Of a stretch of DNA of 64,000 nt, positions 9,853 to 23,203 are shown in pieces. The translations under genes were made by a program, and so were the position numbers. Under the pieces are notes generated by a model. It ran no database searches. It saw only the letters and a program-made list of their open reading frames with translations, and was not told the DNA's origin. The first letter of the stretch is position 1, and each line of letters begins with the position of its first letter. Where the stretch lies: positions 1,984,001 to 2,048,000 of the forward strand of contig OY744461.1 of assembly GCA_963556145.1 (NCBI GenBank), given 5' to 3'. The DNA comes from Hygrocybe punicea. Taxonomy: Eukaryota; Basidiomycota; Agaricomycetes; Agaricales; Hygrophoraceae.

Positions 9853-12354
9853 ATGCGTCCATTTACCTCCCACCAGCAAAATATCGCACCGCCTCAACTG
9901 GCGCACTCCATGCATACCCTGCCCGCTGTGGCTGAGCGTTCGTCGTACCCTCCGTTCACCAGCACTACCGTGAATGTACTGAACGAACGCGTCATCGAGA
10001 CACTTTTGTTAGCCATCAATCCAATCCTAACGGCCCATCAGCAGAGTATTGTGAATCATATGGCAGAATTGAACGCGTCTATAGTGACTCTAACTCAGGA
10101 TATTGAAACCTCTAAAGTCCAGGCCCGACAGGCGCATGAGTTCCATAAAGACGCGACACAAACCTTTCTGGCACGCTTGGATAGGCTAGAGAAATTTATT
10201 GGCACAAGTACTGAAACCCAAGCTGAAGCCGGGCAGAACATGTCTTTGATCGACCGACTGGATCACATCCAATCCACTACTGGCCAATTACTGGAACGAA
10301 CAAAGGGCCTTGAGACGTCGAGTGCGTTCTTCTATCTACTGGAATATGACGTGCGAAAGTCAACCGCGTTTTATCACCAGATGCTGCCCGGTGTCAAGTG
10401 GGGACAAGTACAACAACAAGCCCAGAGCCCGCTAAGGAAGGTGCGTGTGGTGACCTAGCTTTCCAAAGTTTCGCCCTGACTATGTTTCAACAGGCCCAGA
10501 ATATTTCGGCACGGCAGTAAGAGCGTGTACTCCTCTAAATCTATCGCCTCTGCCTCGATCAATGGACGAAAACGTAGTTCATAATTCATGTTTGGAGAAT
10601 TCCTGCGGTTGGTCGTTTCCCCGACATAGGTAGTGAACCCCAACCATGATACGCACATCGTTCTAGCACAACTACAGCCTAACGTAACTGGCTTGCAGTC
10701 CAATGCCTTTATCCCTGTTGATTGGTCTTCTCAAAGTATGTGTCCCATCCCGGCTCGATCAACCATTTTTTCAACAAAATTTATAGGCACCGTGGCTTCT
10801 TCAAATCCGTCCGGTGATTGCAACTCAGAACGTTTCTTCCGGTACATTTCTCATGCTGATCTCTTCAGATATCGATGATGACATCGAGTTCTTCACACCG
10901 GACAACTCTGCAAGAGCAAATCAACCCTTCACGCTACTTCTACACAATAATTGCGATACTTCTCCAGATGGCACCGTTACGTCTTTGCGACGCCTTCTGC
11001 ACAACGAGCCCTCCGCAACTCAACTCGAGGACGCAGGTCCTCTGAATATCACTGACCACACAAATCAGCAAAATTATCCAACACCTTCATTCATTGCACA
11101 ACCGCCTTCGGCCCAAAGTAGTCCTCCCGCTTCACCCCAATGTGTAGGTTCACCACTTCCGGCTGATTATGGGAAACTATCTCTCTCGCCACGGTTGCCA
11201 CGCACGCCCTTGCTATCATCCTCCCCACATCCTAATAAATCGGATCTACAAAAAACATTAAATCTTTCACCAGTTATCATCAAGTCACCAAATTTGAGTG
11301 GATCTCTCTCGCCCCTGTCGTCAATGAGCTCGCTATCTGAGGATGCAGCTGAACTGACGTGCCAGGGCGTACAGTTGGAACCTCCACCAAGCCAGGTTGT
11401 TGTTCATCCTCCAACTAAGACATCCAGGATCAAGAAACGAAAGGCAAGGAGTAGCCTGACCTTGTCCTCGGTAAAGCGTACACGAAGGCAAACTGCCATG
11501 AATAGAAGTAAGTTGATACTGAAGCTATCGGACGTCAAATGGCCCGCAAAGAGTGGCGGTGACGATCCCTTCCACAGAAAAGTAGACTTTGCACAACTTT
11601 GTGTCAGATGAGAGGTCACTGATCTTTCATCCCTTTCCTCAGTTCATACAATGCGATCGGTATGCCGTTTCAAAAAAGAAAGATATGGGTCCCCAAGGCT
11701 CACCCATCAACTAGGTGTCGTCTTTGGTACCACTGTGGTTGCGTGGGTGTTGCTCCAGGAGATATTCGTCTTGAACCAACCGAAATCTACATTTGTCCCG
11801 CTTGCGATGCCTCGAGGTAAGTTATTCTGTACAATAGATCCTTCATCCTGTCCTAAGTATTTTTTCTTCTGCCCATCCAGTCACGAAAGTTCGTGTTTCG
11901 CAAACTCCTTTGCCGCCAGCTAATCCCTTCTCGTAGAAGCAACCGTAAAAAGTTTGGGAGATCGAGGCCAAGAATGCGCCAGACGGGATTGTAGTCAACT
12001 CCTCGTGGGCGAATTCTTTGTGGAGCGAATTGTTGGCAGGGCGCCAAAGGTGAAGCAAGACCACGACGTTGGCAACGACAATGAGGAGCAGAAGTATTTT
12101 TGGCTTGTGAAATGGGATGGGTAAGCCTCGATGTTCGCACATTTCGAAATGGTCATAATCCTCAGCTTGTCCTTCATTTCCAAAGGTATTCAATTTCTGA
12201 AGCGACATGGGAAAGCGATGAGAACATGTCAGACCCCCGCACACTCGTAGCGGATTTCAAAAAGGCAGCAGAAGAAGAGGGATTTTCACCTGACACCGAA
12301 GACCCAATCATGCTGAAGGAAGCTGTGGAGGGGGGGTGGCAATCTAAGAAATAG
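9853..12354 (+). CDS. PHD-finger plus chromodomain protein (putative histone-methyl reader)
   Basis: Exon 1 (9853-10440) encodes a Gln/His-rich start and a predicted coiled coil (TLTQDIETSKVQARQAHEFH). A long Ser/Pro-rich linker with basic KKRKARS-type signals follows (about 10870-11581). Introns 11582-11642 and 11660-11714 bring together HRKFIQCDRC, LWYHCGCVGV and EIYICPACDAS, a C-x2-C..H-x-C..C-x2-C PHD-type zinc finger. The C-terminus (about 12016-12354) joins FVERIVGRAP, YFWLVKWDG and YSISEATWESDENM across a small intron: a chromodomain with its aromatic cage positions and WE-x-EEN-like motif. Such domains read methylated histone lysines, so a nuclear chromatin role is likely. Exon joins around 10441-10870 and 11820-11990 are unresolved. 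No helicase or SET domain is present. Confidence 0.75.
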
Positions 12355-12872
12355 AGTTTTCTTGTTTCATTCGGGCCATCGTGACCCTTCGCGGTTGTTT
12401 TGCTTGATTGTTAGATCTTGCACACATTTTCCAACAGTATATATATATATATCTCCCGTTCGTTGTTATTTCTCGTCATTACTTGGAAGCGGGTTCGAAC
12501 GTTCATTGGGAACAGGGCACGGAAGTCTTTGCGAAGGGTTTATACTTGGTAGTACTTAGATTGAATATGAATATTCACAAGAAACCGGTTAATTGTTTCG
12601 GTAGGAAAAATATGAAAGCACCGAGGTTTCTTCAAGTTCAGTGTGTTAGAGACTGATAACCATCCAATATTGACGGATTACCCGGTGCCAATCCACGGCT
12701 CAACACGCCAGTTAGAAAAACCTCCATATTCACAAAACAGACTTGCAAGGTTGATGGTCTTTGCAAGGGTGTCGCCATCACGACAGGAACCTGGAATAAG
12801 ATTGGATAACAGATAAAACATGATAACCTACATGCAGAGGACCACAAAAGAATGTAGTGGTACATCTGAAGT
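12355..12872. other. 3' intergenic region between convergent genes
   Basis: No coding signal. It contains an atatatatat run near 12440 and presumably the polyadenylation signals of the two convergent genes. Confidence 0.5.
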
Positions 12873-13836
12873 TCAGGCACGACTGTGAACAAATCTAGAC
12901 ACCTTCGACCGCCGCTTGGTCGGACATGAGCATATACAAGCGAGCAACATCCACCACCCAATGGAGAATAAAACAGTGTGCATAACGGATTTCCACGGCG
13001 GCGTATCTTTGTCAGCGAAGATTTGATAGAATGGAATGCAGGGAGTGGCCAAGACAACGAGAATGAGAACTGGAAGTAGAACAAGAGTTGGCTTTTAAGA
13101 TGCGAAGAACTAAGACGAGAAAGAAATTCCTGCGTACGGCAACAACAACCGGACTTCATTACCTGGCCGATGTCAGATGTGTAGTCTTTTTCGAAGAGAA
13201 CACGGCCCACTGAACCGAAATTGCGAAGATTCTCATACCAACCGAGCCAGAAGAAGCTGGTATCAACGAGAAAGAGCGAGTCAGGATCATGAATTAAATC
13301 TGTTTGAAAAGTAGTAGAAATCCCGACACTCACAAGAGAGTAACAATAATTCCAAATACCCATTCCATGGTTTGTGGGGCGAGCTTGTGGCCTTGTGAAG
13401 AGAGGATGGCCTTGGCAGAGCCGTATCCAACAGTAACTGAGATGACAAGCAGACGGTAGCCTGTCAGCTTCGGCCGCTGTATAGTTGAGGGTCCGGAGGA
13501 ACTGGGAGGAGATGCTGCAGGCTGCGAAAGGACCTGCGCCATTGCAACTGGGAGGATGGTGTCCGACTTGGATGTGGGCACAGGCGGATGTGCGGATGAC
13601 GAATCGAGCATGTCCGAAGTGGAAGAAGACGCCGCAGGCTGCGAAAGGGCCTCCGCTGGCATTGCAGCTGGGAGGAGGATTGTGTCCAACTCTAATGGAT
13701 GATGTATGGGTGATGATTCGAGTTTGCTGGGACTTGTAGACGTCGCAGACCGCGAAGGCAGTTCAATTGGGAGGATCATGACCGAGTCGGTTGTCGGTGA
13801 TGAGGAGTCGAGCATGCTGGAGCTAGAAGAAGACAC
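12873..13836 (-). CDS. small fungal membrane protein, Ser-rich N-terminus and four TM segments
   Basis: The minus-strand ATG at 13836 opens a Ser/Pro-rich N-terminal half with an internal imperfect duplication (LSQPAAS units). Hydrophobic segments follow: LLVISVTVGYGSAKA, TMEWVFGIIVTLL, then after introns LVLLPVLILVVLATPCIPFY and VLFSIGWWMLLACIC. The chain ends basic (TKRRSKVSRFVHSRA) at TGA 12873-12875. Introns lie near 13270-13330 and 13080-13160. I recognise the pattern as a hypothetical family widespread in Agaricomycetes, but its function is unknown. Head-to-head with SEC20, so they may share the 13837-14315 promoter. Confidence 0.7.
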
Positions 13837-14315
13837 TACAGGTTACGAAGGTGGTTGCAAGAGTCAAGTCAGGCACCAGAGCGCCAGGGCGCGGTCCGGC
13901 TCGGTACGGTCAAGACAGTGAGCTAGCCCGTATTTTTGGAGCCTGTCATGGAGCCCAACGTTGTCAATTGGGCTTGCACACTTGAATGTGATGTACCCCG
14001 ACGATTACAGGTGCCGTATTTTCCGGGGCCCAGCATTAGTGAGAGGAACTTGGTTTTTCTAGGGGCAAGCAAATTCCCTCCGCCAGGCTGAGAAATACAA
14101 TTCGGATGACATGAATCTATACGTACGGGCCCCAATGACTTTATAAACTGTGGTTGAAGTCAAGCCAATGGAAAGCTGTAAGCTTGTGTTGGGCCAGGAC
14201 CAGTCTGTGCGTTGCTGTGGGGGTGGTAGCCAAAATATCAAAATGATTTTTTGTCACTGGTCCAAGGTGGGTCGACAACGTGTCCGCGGCGACTCTGCGC
14301 TAGACCGTGACGACC
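13837..14315. promoter_or_regulatory. divergent promoter region
   Basis: This is the 480-bp interval between the membrane-protein gene (minus) and SEC20 (plus). No gene is visible. No single control site stands out; a bidirectional promoter is inferred from gene orientation only. Confidence 0.4.
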
Positions 14316-15516
14316 ATGCCACCACTGCCAAGCACTCTCGACAATGAGACGTTAGAACTCATCTCATCAGTCCAAAGACGACAGAAAGACCTGTCAGAAT
14401 TCCAAATCCCTCGTTTACGAGCCTGCGGTGGTCCTCTGACCGTACAACAAGACTTGGCAGCTGAGCTCCGTGATGATATTGAGGCATTCGCTCGCCAGAT
14501 TGAGGTGAGGGCTTGACAGTTACCGACATCTTTTTAATGTTCCAACATTTGCCGTTAGGCGTTAGGCGTTCTGGTGGGAGATCAGAAGGGTGAGCGGAAC
14601 CGTAGAGAATTGGCGCATATCGTCGAAGGCTTTCGAGTGACCCTCGCGAAGTGCGGACTTCTACTTTTTTCTTCGTTGTTCATCGAATCAATGCTCGGTG
14701 TATAGTCTACGCAAAGACACTAGGGCAGCGTTGCTTGCTTCCAAACGTTCTATTGACTCGCAAGGCCATTCTTTTAGAGAAGACCTTCTGGGTTCATCTG
14801 TACCGACGGAGAAACAGAATCCAAACGAAAAAGTCGCGTACGATGTCACGGAGGCACTCCGGCGAACAATTGCCCTCATGCAGAACGAGCTTGAGCGTTC
14901 AGTCTTGACATCGCAAATGCTAGGTATGCTTCCCTCCGTAGAAATTCCCGATCTTCTTCAATACCCACGGCTCACAGATGAATCCACTGCGTCGTTGCGG
15001 TCAACATCAACGATACATGACACGTTGAATAATGTCATGGGCACATCCAGGCAGCTGATCGTCGCTTTGGAGAAGTCAGATTGGCTTGATCGCGTCTTGA
15101 TCCTTGCGGGACTCGCGTTCTTCATGATCGTGGTTCTTTTTATTCTGAAGCAACGGATTTTGGACCGGGGCATACGGATTGCGTTTTGGTGGACGCGCTT
15201 CCTGCCCAAACTCCACGATGAAGCCGAATCGACCAGCATCAAGGGCGGAGAGGTTCTAGCCGCTACTGCGTCAACTGTTCTTGCGTCAACATTGCCGGTA
15301 TTTTCGTTACTAACCCCAAACCAGACGCCCTCCCCATCAGTCCTTCCAGAGGTCGGTGTCGAAGAATCCGAATCGAGCACTCTTGAAGTCATCTTTTTGG
15401 AACATGTGTCTTCTATTTCTTATTCTACAAGTACTGGTTCTGTCTCTGCGACACCATCTGTTCCACGGACAACTGAAAATGTCAGCTTGGGGGTTAGACA
15501 CGCTGATGAGCTGTGA
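14316..15516 (+). CDS. SEC20: SEC20-family SNARE (Golgi-to-ER retrograde traffic)
   Basis: Exons 14316-14504, 14559-14650, about 14706-14923 and 14978-15516 are defined by GT..AG borders; each splice restores a conserved phrase. The helical SNARE region runs through KDTRAALLASKRSID, RTIALMQNELERSVLTSQ and HDTLNNVMGTSRQLI. It is followed at once by a single membrane anchor, LDRVLILAGLAFFMIVVLFI, and the basic stretch LKQRILDRG. That order (SNARE, anchor, ER-luminal tail) and the motif SDWLDR are typical of fungal Sec20, the homologue of animal BNIP1, part of the ER t-SNARE complex that receives COPI vesicles. The tail is Ser/Thr-rich and longer than usual. No damage was seen. Confidence 0.88.
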
Positions 15517-15608
15517 TGTATTATATTTTTCTGTCAATTACAGTATACTGGTGTGACTTGGACTCGAAGTCACGTTTTTACTACAACTTGGACATAAACG
15601 GAGGCAAA

Positions 15609-18310
15609 ATGGCCAACCCTGGCCCATTGCGAAAGAAATTGAGAAGATTCAAGGACGAAGCCATTAGCATTGTCGATCCGAAACCTTCCCCATTGACGCA
15701 ACTACCTTACGAACTTTTGGCAGAGATCCTGTTATACACCGCATCTCCCAAAGATTTATTGGCTGTCGCGCGGTGCAGCAAGTACTTTTGTGACACACTC
15801 GTACAAAATCAATCATCCTACTTCATATGGCGCTCCGTCAGAGCTACATGCAAACTTGGACCCATTCCTGACCCAACACCAAATTTCCAAGAGCCTTCTT
15901 ACGCAGCGTATTTGTTCGACGGGGGAGAATGCGATGTAAACGGGACATCTTGATTCTTGATCATGGACTTATCAGTCGCTTCAGATCTGCAAACAGTGGA
16001 CCAGCAAAGCGTATTCATCTTTTGCGTTACGCGTGAGGACTTGTGGCAAGGCTGGTGTTTCTATGATTCACATTTTACGTTTCCTTTTGGCGAACGTTTT
16101 CCTGGCAGGTCGAATGTCGACGTGCTCTGATGAAGTCAGATTTCCTTTGCATTTCTGAGTTACCTGAGTACATTTCTGACTCCAAACTTTCCAGTAAATT
16201 CGCACCGGGGAAGTTTCCTTCTGTTTGGCTTCCGTCAATCGAGTCATCTAGATGTCTTTGTGCGTTCTTCTTGCATTCAACCGTACCGTAATTGATTTCC
16301 CTTTGTTTTCAAAGTCCCGGAAAAAACGGAAAACAGATGTCAGTGAGAACCGTTTATTCTCTCTTGGCGTGAATAACGAGCATTTTTCCCTATAATTTCA
16401 CAGGGCCGAACATAACGCCATACTATCGTGTCTCAGGTAAGCATTCAGAGGGCGGGGTGGCAGAAGATCTGCCCTGCTAACGTCCTTTCCTGTCAAGATT
16501 GGACTGAAGCCTTCGGGGAGTGCGAGGGGTTCGAGGGATTCGAAAGTTATTGTCTTCAAAAAGTACCTGACAGTAAAGAATCTTGCTGATTTAGTCTCGT
16601 AGTGTGCACAACTCTGCGCAAACCTGATATACCTCGGATAATGTCGGTATGTCCCGCATTCATGTTGTAAATGCATTATGATCTCATTCGACACAGTTCG
16701 CCACGGCTATGTCAGTCTGGACATCGCGATATCGCGAACACCACATGAAGATGAAGAAGAGAAATGTAACATTGTAACTCTGTCCCATGCGGTGCATAGG
16801 TAGAGGCTGATGAATTCCTTCGGCAGGGCACAAGCCATTGCCCATACAGAGGGTTGGGATCTTCAGGATCTTCTAGCGTGCGAATCTTACGGGGCGCTCC
16901 ACCGTAATCGAAGTAGCATTCTGGAGGAAGTCAATATTGCAGGTTTACATCACAATTATATAAATTTCCTTGAGGTTCTCAACTAACAAATTCACTTTAC
17001 TCGCAGATTATCACTCCATCCGTGTTATCGTGGAAGCGGAGGTAGCGAAACTTGTTCAACATCGGACGCGCCGAGCACAAGAAAAAGCTCTGTCGCTTCG
17101 CAGAGCGGCGGTGGAGGACCATTACCATCGTCTCAAGTCGTCTCGTACTGAACACCCCCTCCCTTCTCTTCCCCGATTTCGTGAATTGATCCCCAAGCTT
17201 CTGCAAACCCAGACATCGACTAAAGATGCGATCGCGGACCTGAAGGGCAATTTCGGCCCAGATTGGCTTCATGACAAGTTGGGAGAATGGCGAGGACAAG
17301 TTAAGGCTACACTGGCTGGATTGCTTGGTTACCCCGCATGGAGTAGTCCGAGCGTGACGCTGTTACATCCCGTGGACAGGATCACTGTCAGGTTCAAATG
17401 CAGCAAATGCCTGAAGGTTGCGCGAAAATGTAGAGAAGACGGTACACTCCTACACCGAACTCGGTGTATTTACGTTGACCGTCACCCGCCTTGTTTCAGA
17501 ATGTCTTGACTTCGCTGGTGTTTGTGCACATGAGTGCCCGAAGGCCAAGAAACCCAAGCGAAAGGAGATATGGAGCGCCCATCAATTCATCCCAGATCAC
17601 AAGGTTCGTTATCTGGTCACATTCAAATATGATATTGAACGGGGCTGAGCGATATAAAGGCCATTGCTACTGTTTCCAAAGTTCTAGCCCTTTGTGGTGT
17701 AAATGCGGAGGAAGAAGGATCTCTTGACGCCGTTAAGGATATCGGTATTCGCATCCTGTGTTTATCTTGCACGTCCATCATTGTCATGGGCTTCCAAAGT
17801 GTTGTGTGTATGATCCAATTAGCAACATACTGTTTTGCTAATAATCCCTCTTTGGTAGGTTAGTCATTCCCAACGGCATGACGACATGCAACTGTCTTTG
17901 CTTTCGGAATCCGAAGCGGCTTCGATCTTGTTGCATCCCCTCGAATACGGACTCTCAGCCAAGTTGAATGACTCAGGATTTGCGGCGAAGAAGATACGAG
18001 GTTCAAAGGCATTTGGTTGTCGCCATTGTTCTCAAGAACGACACTCTGCCTGTCCCTCAACTGACGCTGCTCGGGAGCCGGAACTTGTCAAGGATATTCA
18101 CAGTCCATTTGAAAATGGAACTGTGAGCATGCAGGCTAAAGTCTTCACATTCGACGGGCTGGTATCTCACTGCAAGGTGAGGTGAGTTTTCCTGGTGAGT
18201 ATGTTTGTCTAGAGCAAATTGATAAATTCGGAGCAAGACATGGTATCGCGATGCCTCACGATGAAGATTTCTTCACACTTTCGCAATCACGGTTCAAAGG
18301 GAACCTATAG
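15609..18310 (+). CDS. F-box protein with C-terminal cysteine pairs
   Basis: The start ATG (15609) gives MANPGPLRKK, then the F-box LPYELLAEILLYTASPKDLL. Exon 1 ends at 15935 and splices to 15985, giving DGGECDICKQWTSKAYSSFALR. Further exons (about 17007-17440, 17510-17600, 17640-17805, 17870-18180) encode LHPVDRITVRFKCSKC, VCAHECPKAKK, AIATVSKVLALCGV, ILCLSCTSIIVM and KAFGCRHC. Final residues near 18215-18310 include ARHGIAMPHDEDFF. F-box proteins are substrate adaptors of SCF ubiquitin ligases. This long Agaricomycete subtype carries scattered CxxC pairs probably binding zinc; its substrate is unknown. Exons between 16080 and 17000 are not resolved. Confidence 0.75.
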
Positions 18311-18490
18311 GTAGCGAGAGGGAGACCGGAAAGTGTGCGTAATCAAATGGATTCGTTTCTCGTATTCATATTATATTACTCTCGTTTGGAACTTGCTGAG
18401 TAGTGCATGTAGGCCAAAGAATCCTGATAATAGCACTGTTAAGTACAGACTTGATACATTTGATGGACTTGGAGGCAACAGCCCACTATC

Positions 18491-20075
18491 TCAAGTTGCT
18501 AATGCCCTCATCTCCCATCTGCTGCCTGCTGTCTCCTGACCCAAACGTCTTCGGACACGGGCTTTCTCGTCCTCTTTGGCTAATGCGAACACCACGAGGA
18601 TGACCTCTACTTGATGCCACAAAGCTGCCGATGGCGGCCCCGCGATGATCCTCCTGAGCTTAGGAAATAGCCGATTCAGATAGCGTGAAATGGGAACTAT
18701 ATCTTGTTCTCGTATCGGTGAAGGTCCAACACGCAGGATTTGGAGACTGTGAGAAGACGACAGAGTGATATCTTCGAGACCAGGGAGAGTTACGGTGTTG
18801 ATGCTCATTTGAACGTCCTGCAGATGAGGGCAAAGAAGGGCAATCGAATTCAGAGCAGCAAAAGTAGGTTGTTGATGGGGGTGGGTAATGAATGGATGCC
18901 AGAAAACAACGAGATTCGGCCACGCAATCGCCATGGAATGGACATCCTCATTTAACAATTTCCAATCCCGGAAAGTACAAAAGAGAAAGTGTTTCATCGC
19001 CTTAAGGTTAAGCAGGGGAGCAATGAGCGAGATGGCCTGCTGGTGACTTTGATCGCTCGAATATACCCTGAGCTGGTTTAAATAACGACAGCGTGAAATG
19101 CTTGTCAAACAACGCTGCCATTCGTAAGGTGTGGTCTGATTGCTGCGGTCGTGGATGATCAAGCTGTCGAGAAAATCCCCAGTTAAATGACTGATAAAAC
19201 CAGTGATCAAGGGCAGCCGTCCCGTGATTGTCAGCCGTTGCAACGCTGGAAAGTTTTCGCACACGGAATCGATGATATTGATGTCCAGATCGACTAGACA
19301 ATCATGAGACGAAAGGGAAAGCAAGAACGCGTTGGTTACTGAGGGTCCAAAACCATGCATCTTGAGAGTCCGTAAGGACTGGAATTTAATAAGGGGACGC
19401 AAGATTTGTTGTGATGTGTCCATGAGAGGTGTCTGGGACATGGGAATATCCAAAACGAGGTGTTCTAACTGCGATACGCAGTTCGCGGTTAAACCATCAA
19501 GGAACGTGCTGATGGCATGGGAGTCAAATGTCGTGTTCCCGTTATGATGCCTCAACGTCACATGGCGAAGAGACGTTGACAAAAAGAAAAGCAAGGTCGG
19601 CGTCGCCAGCCGTGTAGTTTCCCAACGCAATGTTTGCAAGGAGGGAAATAACGGGACGTACTTCCTGAGTTGGGCGAGTCGAATAAAGACGGAAATGTGG
19701 ATGTTGACTATATTTGTGTCATAAAGGCATAGTGTTCTGATCCGCCAGGCATATTTCTCGTATCGAACCCAGTCGTGGTGGTCAGCCTCGCCCTCTAGAA
19801 CCTGTATTGAGGTGATTCAAACGAGTAATGGGTTTCGAATCAATGCTGATCCATATCGACGCACTCACGTAAACGTCACCTCGCAGCCGAAATGAGGAGA
19901 GTTGTTTGAAAAGCGGAACGATACTGCTCGTCTCCGCCCAAAGGGCATCCAGAGCGAGGTTGGAGAGATCTTTACAACAAGTTGCCATGCACGCCAAGGT
20001 CTTGTTGCAACCATCATCAACCAGATGAGAGTAGATAGCAATGAGGACGTCGGGGACCGTAAGCGCTGGATGCAT
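18491..20075 (-). CDS. F-box/leucine-rich-repeat-like protein
   Basis: Exon 1 (20075-19869) starts MHPALTVPDVLIAIYSHL and continues with CMATCCKDLSNLALDALW, the degenerate N-terminal F-box of a large Agaricomycete family. Splicing from 19869 to 19801 (donor GTGAGT, acceptor TACAG) keeps frame and joins to VLEGEADHHDWVRY. The remainder is a run of degenerate LRRs such as LEHLVLDIPMS, LRTLKMHGFG, LQRLTITGRL and LNQLRVYSS, ending at 18491. It likely acts as an SCF substrate receptor. Total length about 505 aa, usual for the family. Tail-to-tail with the 15609 F-box gene, which is of a different subtype. Confidence 0.82.
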
Positions 20076-20537
20076 GGCAGGTGGGAACTAGATACGGATC
20101 GACCTACCAGGTCCTACCTGTCAATGTGGCGAGCCACTACAGCAACCATGGCTGCAGTCTGCAGGGCAGCAGGTAATCATGCAATAATCATGCACAACGT
20201 TGAATTGCTCACCTTAAAAGAAAGGTACTACAGGCTTTCGATATTGTCTGCACGATGGCCCACATCTTCCTGGGCTCCATTCAACTAAGCACGCATTCTA
20301 TGCTGGTCGGTCGCTGTTCTCTCTTATTAGTCTTCGTTGGTTTGCTGAACCTCTTGAAGGCCCCCAGAGCGGCCTCGGTCGTAAATGGAATGGTCAGATT
20401 TTCCACAACCGAACAAGGAACCTTCCTTCCGATTTAACAACCGATTCATCGTCACAGATCACATAAAAAAGGCTGGCAAATTATGAAGGACCATCAATCC
20501 ACCACCACTCTCATTTTTTCTCGTATTTTCGGTGGTC

Positions 20538-23018
20538 ATGATGCTCTGGCATTCCATTCCATTCGTTCTTTCACTATGTTTAGGTCTGCCCGCCGTTCTT
20601 GGAGGCCTTGTTCAAAAGGAAGGTTTGACTGTGCCTCCGGATGTCCAAGACAGACGAGATGTGGTCGGCAACATCTTTGCGGAAAGTTATATGGCTTACA
20701 AGTTTGTTCCGGTTCGGATCCGCCTCATGATGATACTCATTTATTGTGTGCAGGCAGTTTGCGTTTGGTCACGACAACCTGTTGCCTGTTAGCAAAAGTT
20801 TCTCCGATGGTCGTAACGGATGGGGCGCGACAATTGTTGATGCCATGGACACTATGGTTGGTGCTTGTCAATATTTTCATGAGCGTGACTTACAGGAAGT
20901 TGGACTGCAGTATATTATGGGGCTGGATGTAAGTGCGGATGACTGTTCTCAATCCCAGCCTTATCGGGGTGTTGTTTCTAGGATTTTTTCCAAGAGGCCT
21001 TGGATTTCGTCAGCAAAATTGATTTCAGCAAGTCACAGACACCGGACACAGTCAGGTAGTCTTTCTTCTTCTTTTTTTTCCGGAGTGTGGTTCAGGACAC
21101 ATTTGTTCTCTAACGAGATTGATTCTCTGCACACAGCGTGTTTGAAACAACCATTCGCTACGTCGGTGGTTTGTTAAGTGCATATGAACTGAGCGGAGAA
21201 AAGCATGACATCCTTGTCACCAAGGCCCAGGAAGTTGCTGACAAGCTGATACATGCTTGGATGCCTGTGAGTGGATTGTATGGCTGTGGAAGCTCACAGA
21301 TGATAACTGGTCAATTATCTCCAAGGTCAACAGTATTCTGAGTCATATTCCTTACAGTCACGTAGATTTTGCAAACAACGAGCCTGTCATCGCAACAGTA
21401 CGAGAGCACATATATGTGGTATCGACTTGAATGTTGACTTGGATATATGTAGACAAATGTTGCCGAAGCGGGTACAGTAAGTCTTGTTAGCATCCGATGT
21501 GGTTCCCAAAGTCGTGAACCAGTATTTAGCTCATGCTTGAATTCTCAACATTGAGGTGAAGCTCTCATCATTCTCATCCAATTTCTCACTAATCAATGGT
21601 GTCGAACAGTAAGCATACGGGTGACGACAGCTACCGAAGACTAGCAGAGGATGCTGTTACCCATATCGCTACCCTTGTATGCATTAACATCTGGATTTTC
21701 CCTGCCAGCTCCAAAATTTGCTAACTCTACACTTACAGCCGGCTCCCTTACCAGGTTGGTATTTCTTTGTCTTGAAACCGTTTGCCTTCAATGTTTTCCC
21801 CGAAATAGGTCTCCCTGCGCAGGGCCTTGACCCCTCAACAGGGCTTTTTGTGGGCGCATACGTCGTGAGTCGACTTCCGTCGGACTTCAGGACCAAAATT
21901 TTCATGGTTCAATAGACATGGGGAGGCGGGACGGATAGCTACTTCGAGTATCTGATCAAGCAGGCTCGTCTCACTAACACCGACAAGACCGTATTTGCAG
22001 ACACGTGGTTGACGGCCGTCGATTCTTCGATCAAGAATCTGCTCAAGGTGACCTTTTTCTTCTTCCAGTCATACGTTTCCGCCTCCTGAACATTCACGAC
22101 AGTATTCAACTGTCGGAAACCATGCTTATCTGGCCGATTTCAATGACAACCGGAAAATTGTTGATGTTGGATCTCACCTGGCTTGCTTTTATGGTGGGAA
22201 TTGGCTCTTGGGCGGCAAATTGCTTAACAACGATACGATTGTCGACTATGGCCTCCAATTGACTGACGCATGTTGGAACACCTATGCGAGCACAGCGTTG
22301 GCATACCCTTTCCAGTTATCTGTCCCTTGACGCTAACCTTCGAATTCGCCAGAACCGGTATCGGACCAGAAGTGTTCGCATATATGTCTTCTGACAGCAG
22401 TAATAGTAACCCCGACGCCGAGCAACAAGCATTCTATGATAAGAATGGGTTCTATATAACGTCCTCGGACTATATTCTTCGCCCGGAAGTTTTGGAGTCG
22501 AACTTTTACGCTTGGCGGGTAACCGGTGATAACAAATACCTGGATCGTGCGGCCAAAGCCATCGAAAGTTTCAAGAAATACTTACCAGCGACAGTCGCGT
22601 ATTCTGGCATTAGTGATGTCGATAGCGTCACTTCGTCTCGCGTTGATGATATGGAGAGTTTCTGGTTTGCAGAAGTCTTGAAGTATTTGTACGTTAGCGC
22701 CGGGATTGTGCAGTTCGTGAGCTCATTTTGCTAACACGGAGAACCGTTTCTAGGTATCTCACCTTTGATGATCCCGGTCGTATCAGCCTTGATGATTGTG
22801 AGTAGTGGCTGTCTGCTCTGCGCAGCCACCAGTCCCATTGCCGTGTGTCCCTAGATGTCTTCAATACGGAGTTCCATCCTTTCAAAGCACCGCCTGCGAA
22901 GGTTTCCTACGGCGGCAAAGTTTTGCCTGGTAAACCATTTACGGCTTCACCGAGTCACGCTCCTTTGCCGGCCGTCAGCCCTGATCCAAATCCCATCCAA
23001 AGTGCCATCCATCTGTGA
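20538..23018 (+). CDS. GH47 mannosyl-oligosaccharide 1,2-alpha-mannosidase
   Basis: The start at 20538 gives a signal peptide ([20 protein letters not shown]). GH47 blocks follow in order across about ten short introns: [132 protein letters not shown] and [17 protein letters not shown]. The acidic residues of RPEVLES and the PEVF motif are catalytic-site positions in the family. The enzyme trims Man9 N-glycans in the ER/Golgi or is secreted. It is tail-to-tail with SWP1, another N-glycosylation gene. Stop 23016-23018. No breaks seen. Confidence 0.9.
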
Positions 23019-23203
23019 CTTCGGTTTGATATCCTCACCACTTGTTGAGCTTTCCTTATTGGACATATGGTTATACTCTCGACACTCTTTTGTCTCCTAC
23101 TCTCATTTTGATTACAACAAAGATCCATTCCTTTGCTTCGAGAGATTTTTAAATGAAGCAATGGTACAACCAGCCACGAAAGCAGATTTGAGATGTGATC
23201 TAT

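Noticed and set aside
14958..15392. Minus-strand open frame of 144 codons
   Set aside because: Antisense shadow of the SEC20 gene, whose frame and splice sites are well supported.
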